This document shows positions 1 through 8,432 of a stretch of DNA of 64,000 nucleotides, one piece after another. A model generated the notes under the pieces. That model worked only from the letters and a program-made list of their open reading frames with translations, was not told where the DNA came from and ran no database searches. Source of the stretch: a virus; IMG/VR virus record IMGVR_UViG_3300044843_001040, positions 1 through 64,000 of that record; one strand, 5' to 3'. How positions within the stretch are numbered: position 1 is the first letter of the stretch; the number at the start of each line of letters is the position of its first letter. The translations under genes were made by a program, and so were the position numbers.

Positions 1-315
1 CCATAAGGTTTTTAGCTTGACTACTCGCCAATATTCTACTTCGGAATATTCTTTATTTTGAAGAAACCATTTTTTAGCTCCATCAGCATATTCTATGGCC
101 GGACCATCTTCTCGATGGAGCTGATCATAAACCCAATATTGTTTTTCACCGTTAGCAAATTCTCTGGCTGGCCCATTTTCTCGGTGATATTTACCATGAA
201 GGTACCATTCTTTACTTCCAGAAGTATATATTATAGAGGGGCCATCTTCTCGATGGAGATTACCATTCCAATAATAATGTTTAGTGCCAAAATAATCTAT
301 CTTAATTTCTTGCAT
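1..315 (-). CDS. MORN-like repeat protein, stop codon outside the window
   Basis: The frame starts at an MQEIK-type ATG and holds three repeats with cores LHREDGPS, YHRENGPA and LHREDGPA. The conserved tail reaches its final Trp codon at the window edge, so only the stop is missing. About 105 residues, the three-repeat size class. It is a member of the family that fills much of 19-39 kb and 62-64 kb. Function unknown. Confidence 0.85.
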   Translation of the reverse strand, partial: MQEIKIDYFGTKHYYWNGNLHREDGPSIIYTSGSKEWYLHGKYHRENGPAREFANGEKQYWVYDQLHREDGPAIEYADGAKKWFLQNKEYSEVEYWRVVKLKTLW

Positions 316-329
316 CACTATTTTCGATT

Positions 330-644
330 CTAAGAAGAATTTGCATTTTGCACAGCAAATTTTGCCCTATTTAAAAGCTTTTTAGCCATAAAAGTTTCTT
401 TACCTCTCTGTAAATTACAAGGGCGACACGCCAACGCAATATTATCTGGCTCATTAGAGCCCCCTTCACTTAAGGGAATTAAATGCTCAATAGTTAATTG
501 CTCCTTTAAAAATACTTGGTAACAATAATAGCACGGCATAAATGCTATCTCTCCATATAATTTTTTCTTGAGCGCCGCATTGATTTTAGATTGTTTGAAT
601 TTAATTTTTTTTCGAGAAGCCCGCCGTCTCCAACCCTCAGACAT
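330..644 (-). CDS. HNH endonuclease-like protein
   Basis: A small HNH protein of about 104 residues. Visible features are a CYYC zinc knuckle, then EHLIPLSEGG (the first H of HNH), DNIALACRPCN with the second Cys pair, and the Asn. The N-terminus is very basic (GWRRRASRKK). The chosen ATG overlaps the stop of the upstream Thg1-like gene (ATGTCTGA), which suggests translational coupling; a TTG nine bases upstream is the alternative. The stop is TAG. HNH proteins of this size in phages are free-standing nucleases or homing enzymes; which one this is cannot be told. Confidence 0.75.
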   Translation of the reverse strand: MSEGWRRRASRKKIKFKQSKINAALKKKLYGEIAFMPCYYCYQVFLKEQLTIEHLIPLSEGGSNEPDNIALACRPCNLQRGKETFMAKKLLNRAKFAVQNANSS

Positions 645-1389
645 ATTGCTCAATATACTCCCGGTCTTGAGAAAAAATTGGAATATTATTATCTACCACC
701 CATTCCGAACGCTCAGCCACAATCATCTCTCCAGAAAGAGGATTAATAGCCTCCTTAATTACTTTATCTTTTACTAAACAACGCCCCCGTTTTTGCGAGA
801 CAGGACAATCATTCCAATTAATTCCCTTTTTAAAGCATAACTCTTGTAATTCAGAATTATTTTTACCGATTAATTCTTTGTGCAAATATAAAGTTCTAGC
901 TAACATTTGGACTGAATTGCGAGTCATATCTTGCTGACGCCAAATAAAATAATTGACTACTTCCATGGTAGGCAGAACGAAAGCCCTACTATCAAAAACA
1001 GCTAATTTACTGTTGCCTCTAAAAATATGATGGGATTGTAAACTAAAAAAAGCCGACGCCATACCAGCAGATACTGATACCATCTTTTGAAGATTATTAT
1101 CAAACCAAGGCTGAGTATTAAGGGATTGATAATTATTGATCAAAATTGAAATTTCATCTGATTGCACATAAGCGATTTGTGCGCCTTGAATATTTTCACA
1201 CAAATATTTAGCCGTTCTATCCATAACCTCAACTAGATTATTGTCGACTGGTCGCTGGCAACCTTTAGTGTAAGTGTGAAAGCTTTTACCATCTAAACGA
1301 AGTATAATAGGTAATCTATTAGGAATAGAATTCCTAAATACTCCTTCATATTCTTTCATCCTATTGCCTAATTGATCTCTATCTGACAT
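637..1389 (-). CDS. thg1: tRNA-His guanylyltransferase-like protein (Thg1/TLP)
   Basis: About 250 residues with Thg1 hallmarks: RLDGKSFHTYTKG near residues 31-43 with the metal-binding Asp, and QSDEISIL near 76-83 with the second catalytic Asp. Thg1 adds nucleotides 3'-to-5' to tRNA 5' ends; bacterial and phage Thg1-like proteins are known to repair 5'-truncated tRNAs. The start is set at MSDRDQ because AAGGA lies just before it; an upstream in-frame ATG overlaps the Pth2 stop (ATGA). It follows Pth2 in one transcription unit, which suggests a tRNA-maintenance module for the phage tRNA set. Confidence 0.92.
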   Translation of the reverse strand: MSDRDQLGNRMKEYEGVFRNSIPNRLPIILRLDGKSFHTYTKGCQRPVDNNLVEVMDRTAKYLCENIQGAQIAYVQSDEISILINNYQSLNTQPWFDNNLQKMVSVSAGMASAFFSLQSHHIFRGNSKLAVFDSRAFVLPTMEVVNYFIWRQQDMTRNSVQMLARTLYLHKELIGKNNSELQELCFKKGINWNDCPVSQKRGRCLVKDKVIKEAINPLSGEMIVAERSEWVVDNNIPIFSQDREYIEQYV

Positions 1390-1397
1390 ATTTTCCT

Positions 1398-1784
1398 TCA
1401 TAAGGCAGGTAGCCATTTTAAAATTTTAGTGCGTTGACTTTTATGCATCGGATATAACCCCAATACTGTTTCACTTCCGCTGGGAATCTCAGTTAAACCA
1501 GCATCTGTCACCACAATTCCTTGGGTTGGAACAAATTCTGCTCGTAATTTTAACCAATCTTTTTCAGTAGCCGATAAAACTACCTTTCGACAATTAGTTT
1601 GTAACCACTGAGTAAAAGTATCTTTCACTTTTAATTGATGATTAAAATAATTAACTAATAATATTTGAGTCGCATGGGAACATTGTGCGGCTAATTTACC
1701 GGGTGACATCCCCAATGATTCCCGAACAATTAAATACATAACAATTGGATCGTCTGTAATCTCTACGTTTGACTGATTTTTCAT
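1398..1784 (-). CDS. pth2: Peptidyl-tRNA hydrolase 2 family protein
   Basis: 128 residues matching Pth2, the archaeal/eukaryotic-type hydrolase that frees tRNA from stalled peptidyl-tRNA. Visible motifs are YLIVRESLGMSPGKLAAQCSHA at the N-terminus (the Lys and the AQ.SHA helix), TDAGLTEIPSGS and TVLGLYPM near the C-terminus. No Shine-Dalgarno is seen and the predicted promoter ends six bases before the ATG, so the mRNA may be leaderless. The stop overlaps a possible start of the Thg1-like gene. Confidence 0.9.
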   Translation of the reverse strand: MKNQSNVEITDDPIVMYLIVRESLGMSPGKLAAQCSHATQILLVNYFNHQLKVKDTFTQWLQTNCRKVVLSATEKDWLKLRAEFVPTQGIVVTDAGLTEIPSGSETVLGLYPMHKSQRTKILKWLPAL

Positions 1785-1790
1785 CGTAAT

Positions 1791-1819
1791 AAGTTAATCA
1801 CGATGCTGTCCCGTGTCAA
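1791..1819 (-). promoter_or_regulatory. Promoter of the pth2-thg1-HNH operon
   Basis: On the minus strand: TTGACA, a 17-base spacer beginning CGG, then TAACTT. The ATG of pth2 follows six bases after the -10 box, so the predicted start site falls on or next to the start codon. Confidence 0.6.
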
Positions 1820-1839
1820 CCCCAGTTGAATTTTTAAAA

Positions 1840-3039
1840 TTATTCCTGATAATCGGTGCGCCAAAAGGGAAAACCAATTACTTTAATTAAATCTAACTGA
1901 TTAACAGTATTTTGATATTGGGTTCGAGTAATATTTCCATAAATTTGTGATAAAGAACTAGGAGCAATAGAATACTTTAATATTTGGTCATGAGTAAAAA
2001 TTAAGGTACTCCCATTGCCTCCAAATAAGAAGATACGATCGTAGATAATAGCTAATTGAGATTGTATGGCTTGTCCTCTAATATTACTAAAATTAGTCCA
2101 AGTAGTAGGTGTCGCTACATTACATCGTAAAATAGTGGTCAGTGGTTCTTGATTGATATCATCAATCGGGGCTATAATAAAACCAAAATTACCATAGGTA
2201 AAAAATTGACCCCAATAACAACTAACAGGCAAAGTTCCTACTAAACTAAAAGTAGTAGGAGTAGTTAAGGGGGCTTGGTAAATAGTGTTAGTAGCTGATA
2301 ATTGAGTATCTGCTCCGCCTAATAAATAAAATGAATTATTGATTAAGGCTAAATGACCACCACAACGAGCTGCTGGCAAGGTGGAGCCGGTGATAGTCCA
2401 AGATAATGGATTAGTGGTGGGGGCTCGATAAATAGCATTGGTGACACCGCTAATAGTGCGACCCCCAAACAAATAAATATATCCATCAGCAATACCTAAA
2501 TGAGAATTACATAAACCTACAGGTAAATCAGAGCCAGAATCTGTCCACACTAATGGATTAGTCACCGAGGCTCGATAGATATTATTGGTAATATCATTAT
2601 TAATTCTGCCTCCAAAGAGATATAGATAGCCATCTATCCTGGCTAAGTGCGATCCAGATAAATTAACAGGCAAATCAGCACCAGTATCTTCCCAAGTAGC
2701 GGGAGTATTTAAGCCAGCGGAAAGAATGGTAGAACTATTCTCGCCTCCAAATAGATACACAGTATCACCAATCACAGCTAATTGACTATCACTAGCAACT
2801 TGAGGCAATGTTTTTTCAATAGCGTCCCAAGCAGTAAAGTTAGGTAAGCTAAAATCAGCAATGGTATATCCGTCTTGGAGTTCAAAAGCAGAAATATCAA
2901 CCAAATCACTAGTACCAGACTTTAATCCGGTATATAATTCACCTGTTAAATCTGGAGTGTTGTCTACTACCCAACTTCGATATTGAATGGGAAAAGAATT
3001 AACATCTCGACCTACCATTTTGTAGCGTACCATGTACAT
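1840..3039 (-). CDS. Kelch-repeat beta-propeller protein
   Basis: 399 residues, most of them in kelch repeats: several copies of YLFGGR/FLFGGN followed by IYRA..TNPLxWT and SHLxxIDGYIYLFGG. The N-terminal 60 residues (with YRSWVVDNTPDLTGEL) lie outside the propeller. In phages such propellers are often in tail or host-contact proteins, but nothing here proves it. No clear ribosome site precedes the two candidate ATGs, and the right end of an IS200/IS605 element lies only about 60 bases upstream, so the original 5' end or leader may have been displaced. Confidence 0.8.
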   Translation of the reverse strand: MYMVRYKMVGRDVNSFPIQYRSWVVDNTPDLTGELYTGLKSGTSDLVDISAFELQDGYTIADFSLPNFTAWDAIEKTLPQVASDSQLAVIGDTVYLFGGENSSTILSAGLNTPATWEDTGADLPVNLSGSHLARIDGYLYLFGGRINNDITNNIYRASVTNPLVWTDSGSDLPVGLCNSHLGIADGYIYLFGGRTISGVTNAIYRAPTTNPLSWTITGSTLPAARCGGHLALINNSFYLLGGADTQLSATNTIYQAPLTTPTTFSLVGTLPVSCYWGQFFTYGNFGFIIAPIDDINQEPLTTILRCNVATPTTWTNFSNIRGQAIQSQLAIIYDRIFLFGGNGSTLIFTHDQILKYSIAPSSLSQIYGNITRTQYQNTVNQLDLIKVIGFPFWRTDYQE

Positions 3040-3102
3040 TATGCTGCAATATGTCTATATATTGTGGCTTACCAACTGATATATAGAATGATAATGGGTG
3101 AA

Positions 3103-4230
3103 CTACTCTTGCCTTAAGGCAAGAGCTTCTTGGATTGTCATTGATCCAACATATGCAGGGTATGCCCGCATAGCCTGTCCCAGGCAAAAAACATTTTTAG
3201 CTGCATTCTCATCTCTATCATAGGTAACACCACAACTACAATTTATTATTCTATCGGAAAGTTTTAGATTAACATGAATCTTTCCGCAAGAATTACAAGT
3301 TTTAGAAGTATTACTTGGATTAACTAAAATCAAATTATTGACTTTATATGCTAGAAATGATATAAATTGTGCTAATTTAGCATTACGAATGCTTCTGTTT
3401 AAGTTCGTCCATTTACCTTCTGACATTGATTTGACAGATAGGTTTTCTGCATAGATCGTATCATATGTTGAACTTAGTCTTTTGGAGACTTTATGCTGGT
3501 AATCATTTATTTTTCTGACTTTAGCATCATACAATCTATTTTTTACTCTTTTCAAGAATTGATATTTTCTTGACTTTTTATTTAATTTGTCTGCCCTACT
3601 TTGAATTTTGGCAATCTGTTTATCAAAATATTTACTATCTGTTCTATTTTTTATTTTTTCACCATTAGTAGCTACTACTAAATTTTTTAGCCCTATATCA
3701 ATTCCAATACTTCCAGAAGCTGTTGTATTCTCTATATAGTCTGTTATGATATTTAAATAAAACTTATTATTTTTATTGGTGATAATAATTTGCTTTATTT
3801 GACCTTTTAATGGTCGATGTTTATTAAAGCATATAGCACCATAAACTTTTGTTATTAACTGATTATTTTTAATTTTAAATCCCGATTGAGGATAACAGAT
3901 ATTAAAAAACTTTTGACAACTACGAAATTTTGGAAACCCAGCAGTTTCTTTATTTTTAATACGACGAAAGAAAGCTTGGTAACTACGATCTAATCGTAGA
4001 GTTACTTGCTGTAAGACTTGACTATGCATCTCATTTAAAGTTTCATCTTTACTTTTTAAGGCTATAAGCTCTGTTTGTTGTTCTTTTTTACCTATTTTAA
4101 TAGAGTTTTTAAAATTTTCTATTCTTTGATTTAGAAAATAATTATACAACCAATTAAGCTTATTAGCATGTTGCCATAACTTTTTTTGTTGTTTTTTATT
4201 TGGGTATAATCGATACTTAAAAGTTATCAT
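3103..4230 (-). CDS. tnpB: TnpB RNA-guided nuclease (IS605 OrfB)
   Basis: 375 residues, full length for TnpB. The N-terminus has the OrfB helix-turn-helix start (TFKYRLYPN). RuvC residues are all present: Asp near 178 in GIDIGLKN, Glu near 263 in YAENLSV, and Asp near 341 in DRDENAA. Zinc-ribbon cysteines are CNSC and CSC. TnpB cuts DNA guided by an omegaRNA made from the element's right end, so the 3' part of this gene probably also encodes that RNA. The stop is TAG and sits inside the right-end structure. The start overlaps the tnpA stop (ATGA). Confidence 0.93.
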   Translation of the reverse strand: MITFKYRLYPNKKQQKKLWQHANKLNWLYNYFLNQRIENFKNSIKIGKKEQQTELIALKSKDETLNEMHSQVLQQVTLRLDRSYQAFFRRIKNKETAGFPKFRSCQKFFNICYPQSGFKIKNNQLITKVYGAICFNKHRPLKGQIKQIIITNKNNKFYLNIITDYIENTTASGSIGIDIGLKNLVVATNGEKIKNRTDSKYFDKQIAKIQSRADKLNKKSRKYQFLKRVKNRLYDAKVRKINDYQHKVSKRLSSTYDTIYAENLSVKSMSEGKWTNLNRSIRNAKLAQFISFLAYKVNNLILVNPSNTSKTCNSCGKIHVNLKLSDRIINCSCGVTYDRDENAAKNVFCLGQAMRAYPAYVGSMTIQEALALRQE

Positions 4231-4640
4231 TCTTGTTCTAACCTTTGGTCAGAAACATACTTTTTAAGTATGTCAATAGTTACATTTCCGCTAGTTGCAA
4301 GAAAATAAGAAGGAGACCAAAAACTATCTCCCCATAATTTATCTTTAAGAAAATCTTTATATTTATCTCGTAGCATTCTACTGGAGCGACCTTTTAGAAT
4401 ATTGATAAATTTACAAATATCTAAAGTGGGTTTGGCTTTAAATAATAAATGTAGGTGGTCATCGCCACATTGCTGTTCAATTATTTCTACCTCAAAATCT
4501 TTAGCAATAGTATTTATAATAGTTTTTAAATCAGAAATCATAAGATCATCCTGAAAAACTTTTTTACGATATTTCACAACAGTTATAAAGTGGTAGTATA
4601 GAGAAAAAACTGCGTTGTTTGTTTTAGTAGTTCGATACAT
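4227..4640 (-). CDS. tnpA: IS200-type Y1 transposase TnpA
   Basis: 137 residues, the usual size of the IS200/IS605 HUH transposase. The HUH motif is DHLHLLF near residues 61-67 and the catalytic Tyr is in LKKYVSDQ near 128. It moves single-stranded DNA using the hairpins at the element ends. All key residues are intact, so the element could be active. Confidence 0.93.
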   Translation of the reverse strand: MYRTTKTNNAVFSLYYHFITVVKYRKKVFQDDLMISDLKTIINTIAKDFEVEIIEQQCGDDHLHLLFKAKPTLDICKFINILKGRSSRMLRDKYKDFLKDKLWGDSFWSPSYFLATSGNVTIDILKKYVSDQRLEQE

Positions 4641-4741
4641 TTTTCACCTACCAAAATATATAACGAACTATTAGCAGTTTAGTTAAACTTTTTTATCGCA
4701 TTCATCCTCTGCCTTAAGGCAGAGGATTTCTGCGTTTTTTT

Positions 4742-5563
4742 TTGGTTAAATATTATATTTATAAAATAACAAACAACATAAATAATAAAAGTTATATTGG
4801 GCAGAGTTTAGATTTTAAGAAGCGATGGAAAACGCATATAAGTGATGCTTTGAGAAAAACAGGCAAAACTCATATTACTAAAAAATTTGCGATCCATCAT
4901 GCTATTAATCATTATGGTGTAGAAAATTTTAATTTTGAAGTTATCCAAGAGTGCGATTCTTTAGAAGAAGCTAATTTGTTAGAAATTAGCTATATTGAAA
5001 AATTCAATACTCTAGCCCCTTTAGGGTACAATTTAACTACTGGAGGACATAATAGCTCTCCCTCTCCAGAAATTAAAGAGAAAATAAGAGAAAAATTAAA
5101 AATAGTTAGTTATTTTAACATAGCTAAACCTCACCCTAATTTAGGAAGACAGCTTCCGGAAGAAATTAAAACCAATTTGTCTAGAAAAAATTCTGGTGAT
5201 TTAGCCGGAGCTAAAAAAATTACTTCGGCCCAGGCTAAGGAAATATATCTCAAAGCTTTAGCAAATGTTTCTACTCAAGAATTAATGGCTTCTTATCAAT
5301 TAAGTCAAAATACAATTCTAAATATTTTAAATAAAAAATCTTGGAAAGAAATTTTGAATGATTTACCAGCCATAAATATGGCTAATAGAAATCGTGGTAG
5401 CAATCGTTTTAATGCCAAACTAAATAAAAATCAAATCCAAGAAATTATGAATCTTTATAAGAATGGCGTCAAACAAGTAGAGATTTGCAAAATTTACCAC
5501 ATAAAACCATCTCATTGTTCATTAATAGTTAATAATAAAATATGGAAATATATTGATAATTAA
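4742..5563 (+). CDS. GIY-YIG homing endonuclease
   Basis: About 273 residues. The N-terminus is a GIY-YIG domain (YYIYKITNNINNKSYIGQS, then the Arg in KKRWKTH, then Glu in ANLLEISYIEKFN). The middle has an EIKEKIREK (NUMOD3-type) stretch and the C-terminus has two helix-turn-helix-like repeats (QAKEIYLKALANVSTQEL and QIQEIMNLYKNGVKQVEI). The start is TTG and lies seven bases beyond the transposon left end. The true 5' end may have been replaced by the insertion. The 3' end meets the helicase gene tail to tail. Confidence 0.8.
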   Translation: MVKYYIYKITNNINNKSYIGQSLDFKKRWKTHISDALRKTGKTHITKKFAIHHAINHYGVENFNFEVIQECDSLEEANLLEISYIEKFNTLAPLGYNLTTGGHNSSPSPEIKEKIREKLKIVSYFNIAKPHPNLGRQLPEEIKTNLSRKNSGDLAGAKKITSAQAKEIYLKALANVSTQELMASYQLSQNTILNILNKKSWKEILNDLPAINMANRNRGSNRFNAKLNKNQIQEIMNLYKNGVKQVEICKIYHIKPSHCSLIVNNKIWKYIDN

Positions 5564-7929
5564 ACTCCATCATATTTAGCATATTTACTAGGTTTACTAA
5601 CTAGATATAATCTTTTTTTGGCTCGAGTAATAGCCACATAATATAAGTTAGCCTCTTCTCCAGTAATACCTGGACCATAACGATAAGTGTTGATAAGCAC
5701 GAAGACATTATCTCGCTCTAATCCCTTGGCTTTATGAGTAGTGCTGAAAATAACCTTCGCACTATCATCCACATCATTAAATAATTTTTCAATAGTTTCT
5801 TTCAGGTCTTGTAAGGTTAAAGTTCCCTCACATAAATTCAATAAACATTCTGCTTTATCGACACAAATATCGGTACTTTTCTTTTCTGATAATAATCTTT
5901 TGACTTCCTGATCTCTCCAAGAATTAACATAATCAATAAATCCATTGATAGTTTTAGCTTTCGATTTTTTAATAAAATATAAAAGATTTGCTCCAATATC
6001 ACGACCTTGAATATTGGCTGGAACACCTAACTTTAGCAGCGCTAAACAATATTTAATTAATGGAGCATTGGTACGAGAGAGTACGAAATCTCCCGGTTTT
6101 ACCTGTTTCAACATTTCAGAATAATCAATATCAACAATTTCACCCTCTTCTGATTTATCATAAGCCGTAATATCTGGGACAATTTCTTGGGCTAATTTAA
6201 CTACTTTTTTAGGGCAACGATAAGTCAGAGATAAGGGTAAAGTTTTAGCTTTTAATTTATTAATAAAATTAGGAATGGCATCACTATCGGCTCCCCGAAA
6301 TTGATAAATAGAATTATGACTTAAAATACCATTGCCAATGAAATTAGCCGCTTGCTCTACTTCAATATCATAGAAAACTCCTGGCTTATCTTTATTGACG
6401 ATAATTTTCACTGGCGCTAATTTTCCATCTTCAACTTGAAGAACTTGCATATCAGTTTGTAACTGACATGCTGGCATTAAAATAAATTGGTCGCCTAATG
6501 TTTCATTAATCTCTCCACCATAGATAGATTTTAGCTTATTAGCAAAAAAGCTAGCTTCCGTATAAGAGTTAAAAGTCTTAGTCGTTAACTTCGGTTGATC
6601 AGTAAAATATGAGACTACACTTCCAGACAATGTATGAGAATGTAAGTGTATCATATAGGGAATATTAAACCAATTTGGTTGGTGACAGGGGCCAAAAGTA
6701 TCTAATAATAGCTGGTCACCATTAAGGCCAGTAGCTGGAGAGTAATAAAGATAATTATAATTATTATTTAAATCGTAAACTTCTTCACTAGAAGGCACAA
6801 TATGGAGTATCCATATTTTCTGATCTGATAGAGATTGAAGGAAATTTTGCAGATTATCAATGCCAGTCATATTCTTAATTGAATACCCAGTCGAATCAGA
6901 ATAAGTTAAATACACCAGATGAGAACTAGGAAGAACATTAAATTTGGCCCAAATTTTATGATTGGGCGACATTAATAATTTATTTTTAGTGAAAGTGAAA
7001 TTAGCAACAATTTCAATCCCATGAGTCCAAGACGACTTCTGTTTAATAGTTATTTTTTGATGATCAATTTTCCCATTATTAAAACATTGAATCGGAGTAT
7101 TCACTGGGCAATCTTTTACTGATAGATCAGCGCCATAAGTAGATAATAATGTATTTTCATCCACACATTGGGCAGGGTCTCCCACGGCAATAATTCGCCC
7201 AGTCGGTTTAATAGCTGATAACACCATGGTAATTTGAGCCGTATTCAGATCCTGAGCCTCATCCACAAAAACGATATCCCATTTGCCTACATTTAATCGA
7301 TAGACAAAGGGAAACCAAATCATATCATCAAAATCAATTACTTGCTTTTGGGCCTTAGCTAAGGCTAAGGTTTTAATGACATACTCAGTAAACTTTTCTC
7401 GGGTTAGATCAAAAATCTCGATTCCAAATTTATCTATTAAATCTCCAATTCCGGCCGGAGTATCACATAAAAATCCTTTACATAAGGAAACACATTTACA
7501 GATACTTTGATTGAGCTCCCATAAATCTCGATCATCCCCGATTAAAGACGAGACTAAGTTTCTAGATTTATCGTTTTCTAAAGTAACTTGACCAAATGAT
7601 TGTTTAATGGCTCTAAAGCCCAACGAATGGAGCGTCATTATATCAATATATGAAGCTGCTCGTTGTTTCAATTCTTCGGCAATACTTTTATTAAAGGCTA
7701 CCATTAAGGTCTTTTTACCTTTAGGTATATATTTAAATCCTTCAACAATAACCGAAGTTTTGCCAGATCCTGCCCGAGCAATTACTACAGTATGGTCAGT
7801 GGCAGAATGAATATCTTTAAAGATATTCTTTTGCAGATCTGACCAATCTCTTTTAGGATTAGCTTTGATAATATGGGAATTATCATTCTTTTTGGGAGGA
7901 AATTTACTTTTTCTATTAGAAATAGCCAT
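5560..7929 (-). CDS. UvrD/Rep-like superfamily 1 DNA helicase with an intein
   Basis: 789 residues. Walker A is ARAGSGKT near 51-58, Walker B is VDEAQD near 222-227, and motif III is GDPAQ followed after the intein by SIYQFRGAD. C-terminal motifs are LTYRCP, STTHKAKGLERD and YVAITRAKKRL. With the intein removed the host protein is about 504 residues, compact for this family. The helicase would act in phage replication, recombination or repair. The intein splits motif III, so helicase activity should depend on splicing. Confidence 0.92.
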   Translation of the reverse strand: MAISNRKSKFPPKKNDNSHIIKANPKRDWSDLQKNIFKDIHSATDHTVVIARAGSGKTSVIVEGFKYIPKGKKTLMVAFNKSIAEELKQRAASYIDIMTLHSLGFRAIKQSFGQVTLENDKSRNLVSSLIGDDRDLWELNQSICKCVSLCKGFLCDTPAGIGDLIDKFGIEIFDLTREKFTEYVIKTLALAKAQKQVIDFDDMIWFPFVYRLNVGKWDIVFVDEAQDLNTAQITMVLSAIKPTGRIIAVGDPAQCVDENTLLSTYGADLSVKDCPVNTPIQCFNNGKIDHQKITIKQKSSWTHGIEIVANFTFTKNKLLMSPNHKIWAKFNVLPSSHLVYLTYSDSTGYSIKNMTGIDNLQNFLQSLSDQKIWILHIVPSSEEVYDLNNNYNYLYYSPATGLNGDQLLLDTFGPCHQPNWFNIPYMIHLHSHTLSGSVVSYFTDQPKLTTKTFNSYTEASFFANKLKSIYGGEINETLGDQFILMPACQLQTDMQVLQVEDGKLAPVKIIVNKDKPGVFYDIEVEQAANFIGNGILSHNSIYQFRGADSDAIPNFINKLKAKTLPLSLTYRCPKKVVKLAQEIVPDITAYDKSEEGEIVDIDYSEMLKQVKPGDFVLSRTNAPLIKYCLALLKLGVPANIQGRDIGANLLYFIKKSKAKTINGFIDYVNSWRDQEVKRLLSEKKSTDICVDKAECLLNLCEGTLTLQDLKETIEKLFNDVDDSAKVIFSTTHKAKGLERDNVFVLINTYRYGPGITGEEANLYYVAITRAKKRLYLVSKPSKYAKYDGV
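6313..7167 (-). other. Intein inside helicase motif III
   Basis: Residues 255-539 of the helicase form an intein of 285 residues. It begins with Cys (CVDENTLL), has a block B-like SPNHKIW, a block F-like VFYDIEVEQAANFIGN, and ends GILSHN before extein Ser540. The splice joins GDPAQ to SIYQFRG, a typical helicase insertion point. It is longer than a mini-intein, but I see no clear LAGLIDADG motif, so its endonuclease part may be divergent or decayed. Confidence 0.9.
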
Positions 7930-8008
7930 GAAATTTTGTTAACCTTTCAATCCATTCTTTGCTCCAAGAACTTTTCACAATATCTTTTATAGTTTCCTTT
8001 AAATTATT

Positions 8009-8386
8009 TTAGCATACTACTGGTCTATTCCACCAAATCAAAAGATTTTTTATATGCTCTTGTTCTTGTAGTGATAATGTATCATACCAAATTAAAGCTG
8101 CATTTGTTTCTGGTGATGGATTAATATTTAAATTGCAATTCTCTGGCTGATCAGATAAATCTTTTTCAAAAGATAGTTCTACAGCATCTTTAAGATTTTC
8201 AGCTAAGAAATTTGCATCATCTTCTGTTAAGTCTGAAATCTTATAAGGTAAATTAGTAATATATTTAATAGCATCCTTTAATGGAACTTCATCATTAGAT
8301 TTGGTTAAATACCAACGAGTAGTTGGGTCACGAAATGCCTTTATAAGTACCATTTTATTAATTACTTTATTGATTACTAACTTCAT
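8009..8386 (-). CDS. Probable ribosomal protein bL12 C-terminal-domain-like protein
   Basis: 125 residues. Residues 11-80 look like the L7/L12 C-terminal fold: KMVLIKAFRDPT resembles KVAVIKAVRxxTG, and LKDAIKYITNLPYKI..LTEDDANFLAENLKDA follows the family pattern of LKEA, then Lys-rich turn, then SKEDAEELKKxLEEA. The N-terminal dimerisation domain is absent and about 45 unrelated residues follow. In cells this domain recruits translation factors to the ribosome. Large phages are known to carry bL12 homologues. The match is by eye and the product could be another small alpha/beta protein. Confidence 0.5.
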   Translation of the reverse strand: MKLVINKVINKMVLIKAFRDPTTRWYLTKSNDEVPLKDAIKYITNLPYKISDLTEDDANFLAENLKDAVELSFEKDLSDQPENCNLNINPSPETNAALIWYDTLSLQEQEHIKNLLIWWNRPVVC

Positions 8387-8414
8387 AAATTTAACCGCTT
8401 GATCTCATGATCGC

Positions 8415-8432
8415 ATCCCATCATGATGGGAT
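8415..8432. repeat. Perfect palindrome in the intergenic region
   Basis: An 18-base perfect palindrome (ATCCCATCATGATGGGAT) lies between the 90-residue gene and the bL12-like gene. It could be an operator, a processing hairpin or a weak terminator; no U-run follows it on the minus strand. Confidence 0.5.

Larger units (their letters stand above)
3098..4734 (-). mobile_element. IS200/IS605-type element with tnpA and tnpB
   Basis: The element holds a Y1 transposase and a TnpB nuclease. Its left end (4697-4734) is a two-tier structure: outer CGCA/TGCG pairs around an inner hairpin CCTCTGCC-TTAA-GGCAGAGG followed by ATGAATG. The right end is hairpin CTCTTGCC-TTAA-GGCAAGAG followed by TAGTTCAC. 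The second TnpB element in this window shares both the left-end layout and the TAGTTCAC ending, which is how the ends were placed. Exact cleavage sites are inferred. Confidence 0.8.

Noticed and set aside
7930-8008. A coding-looking stretch (IVKSSWSKEWIERLTKF) between the helicase and the bL12-like gene
   Set aside because: It has no start codon and ends after a few codons in the helicase; it may be a gene remnant but cannot be supported.
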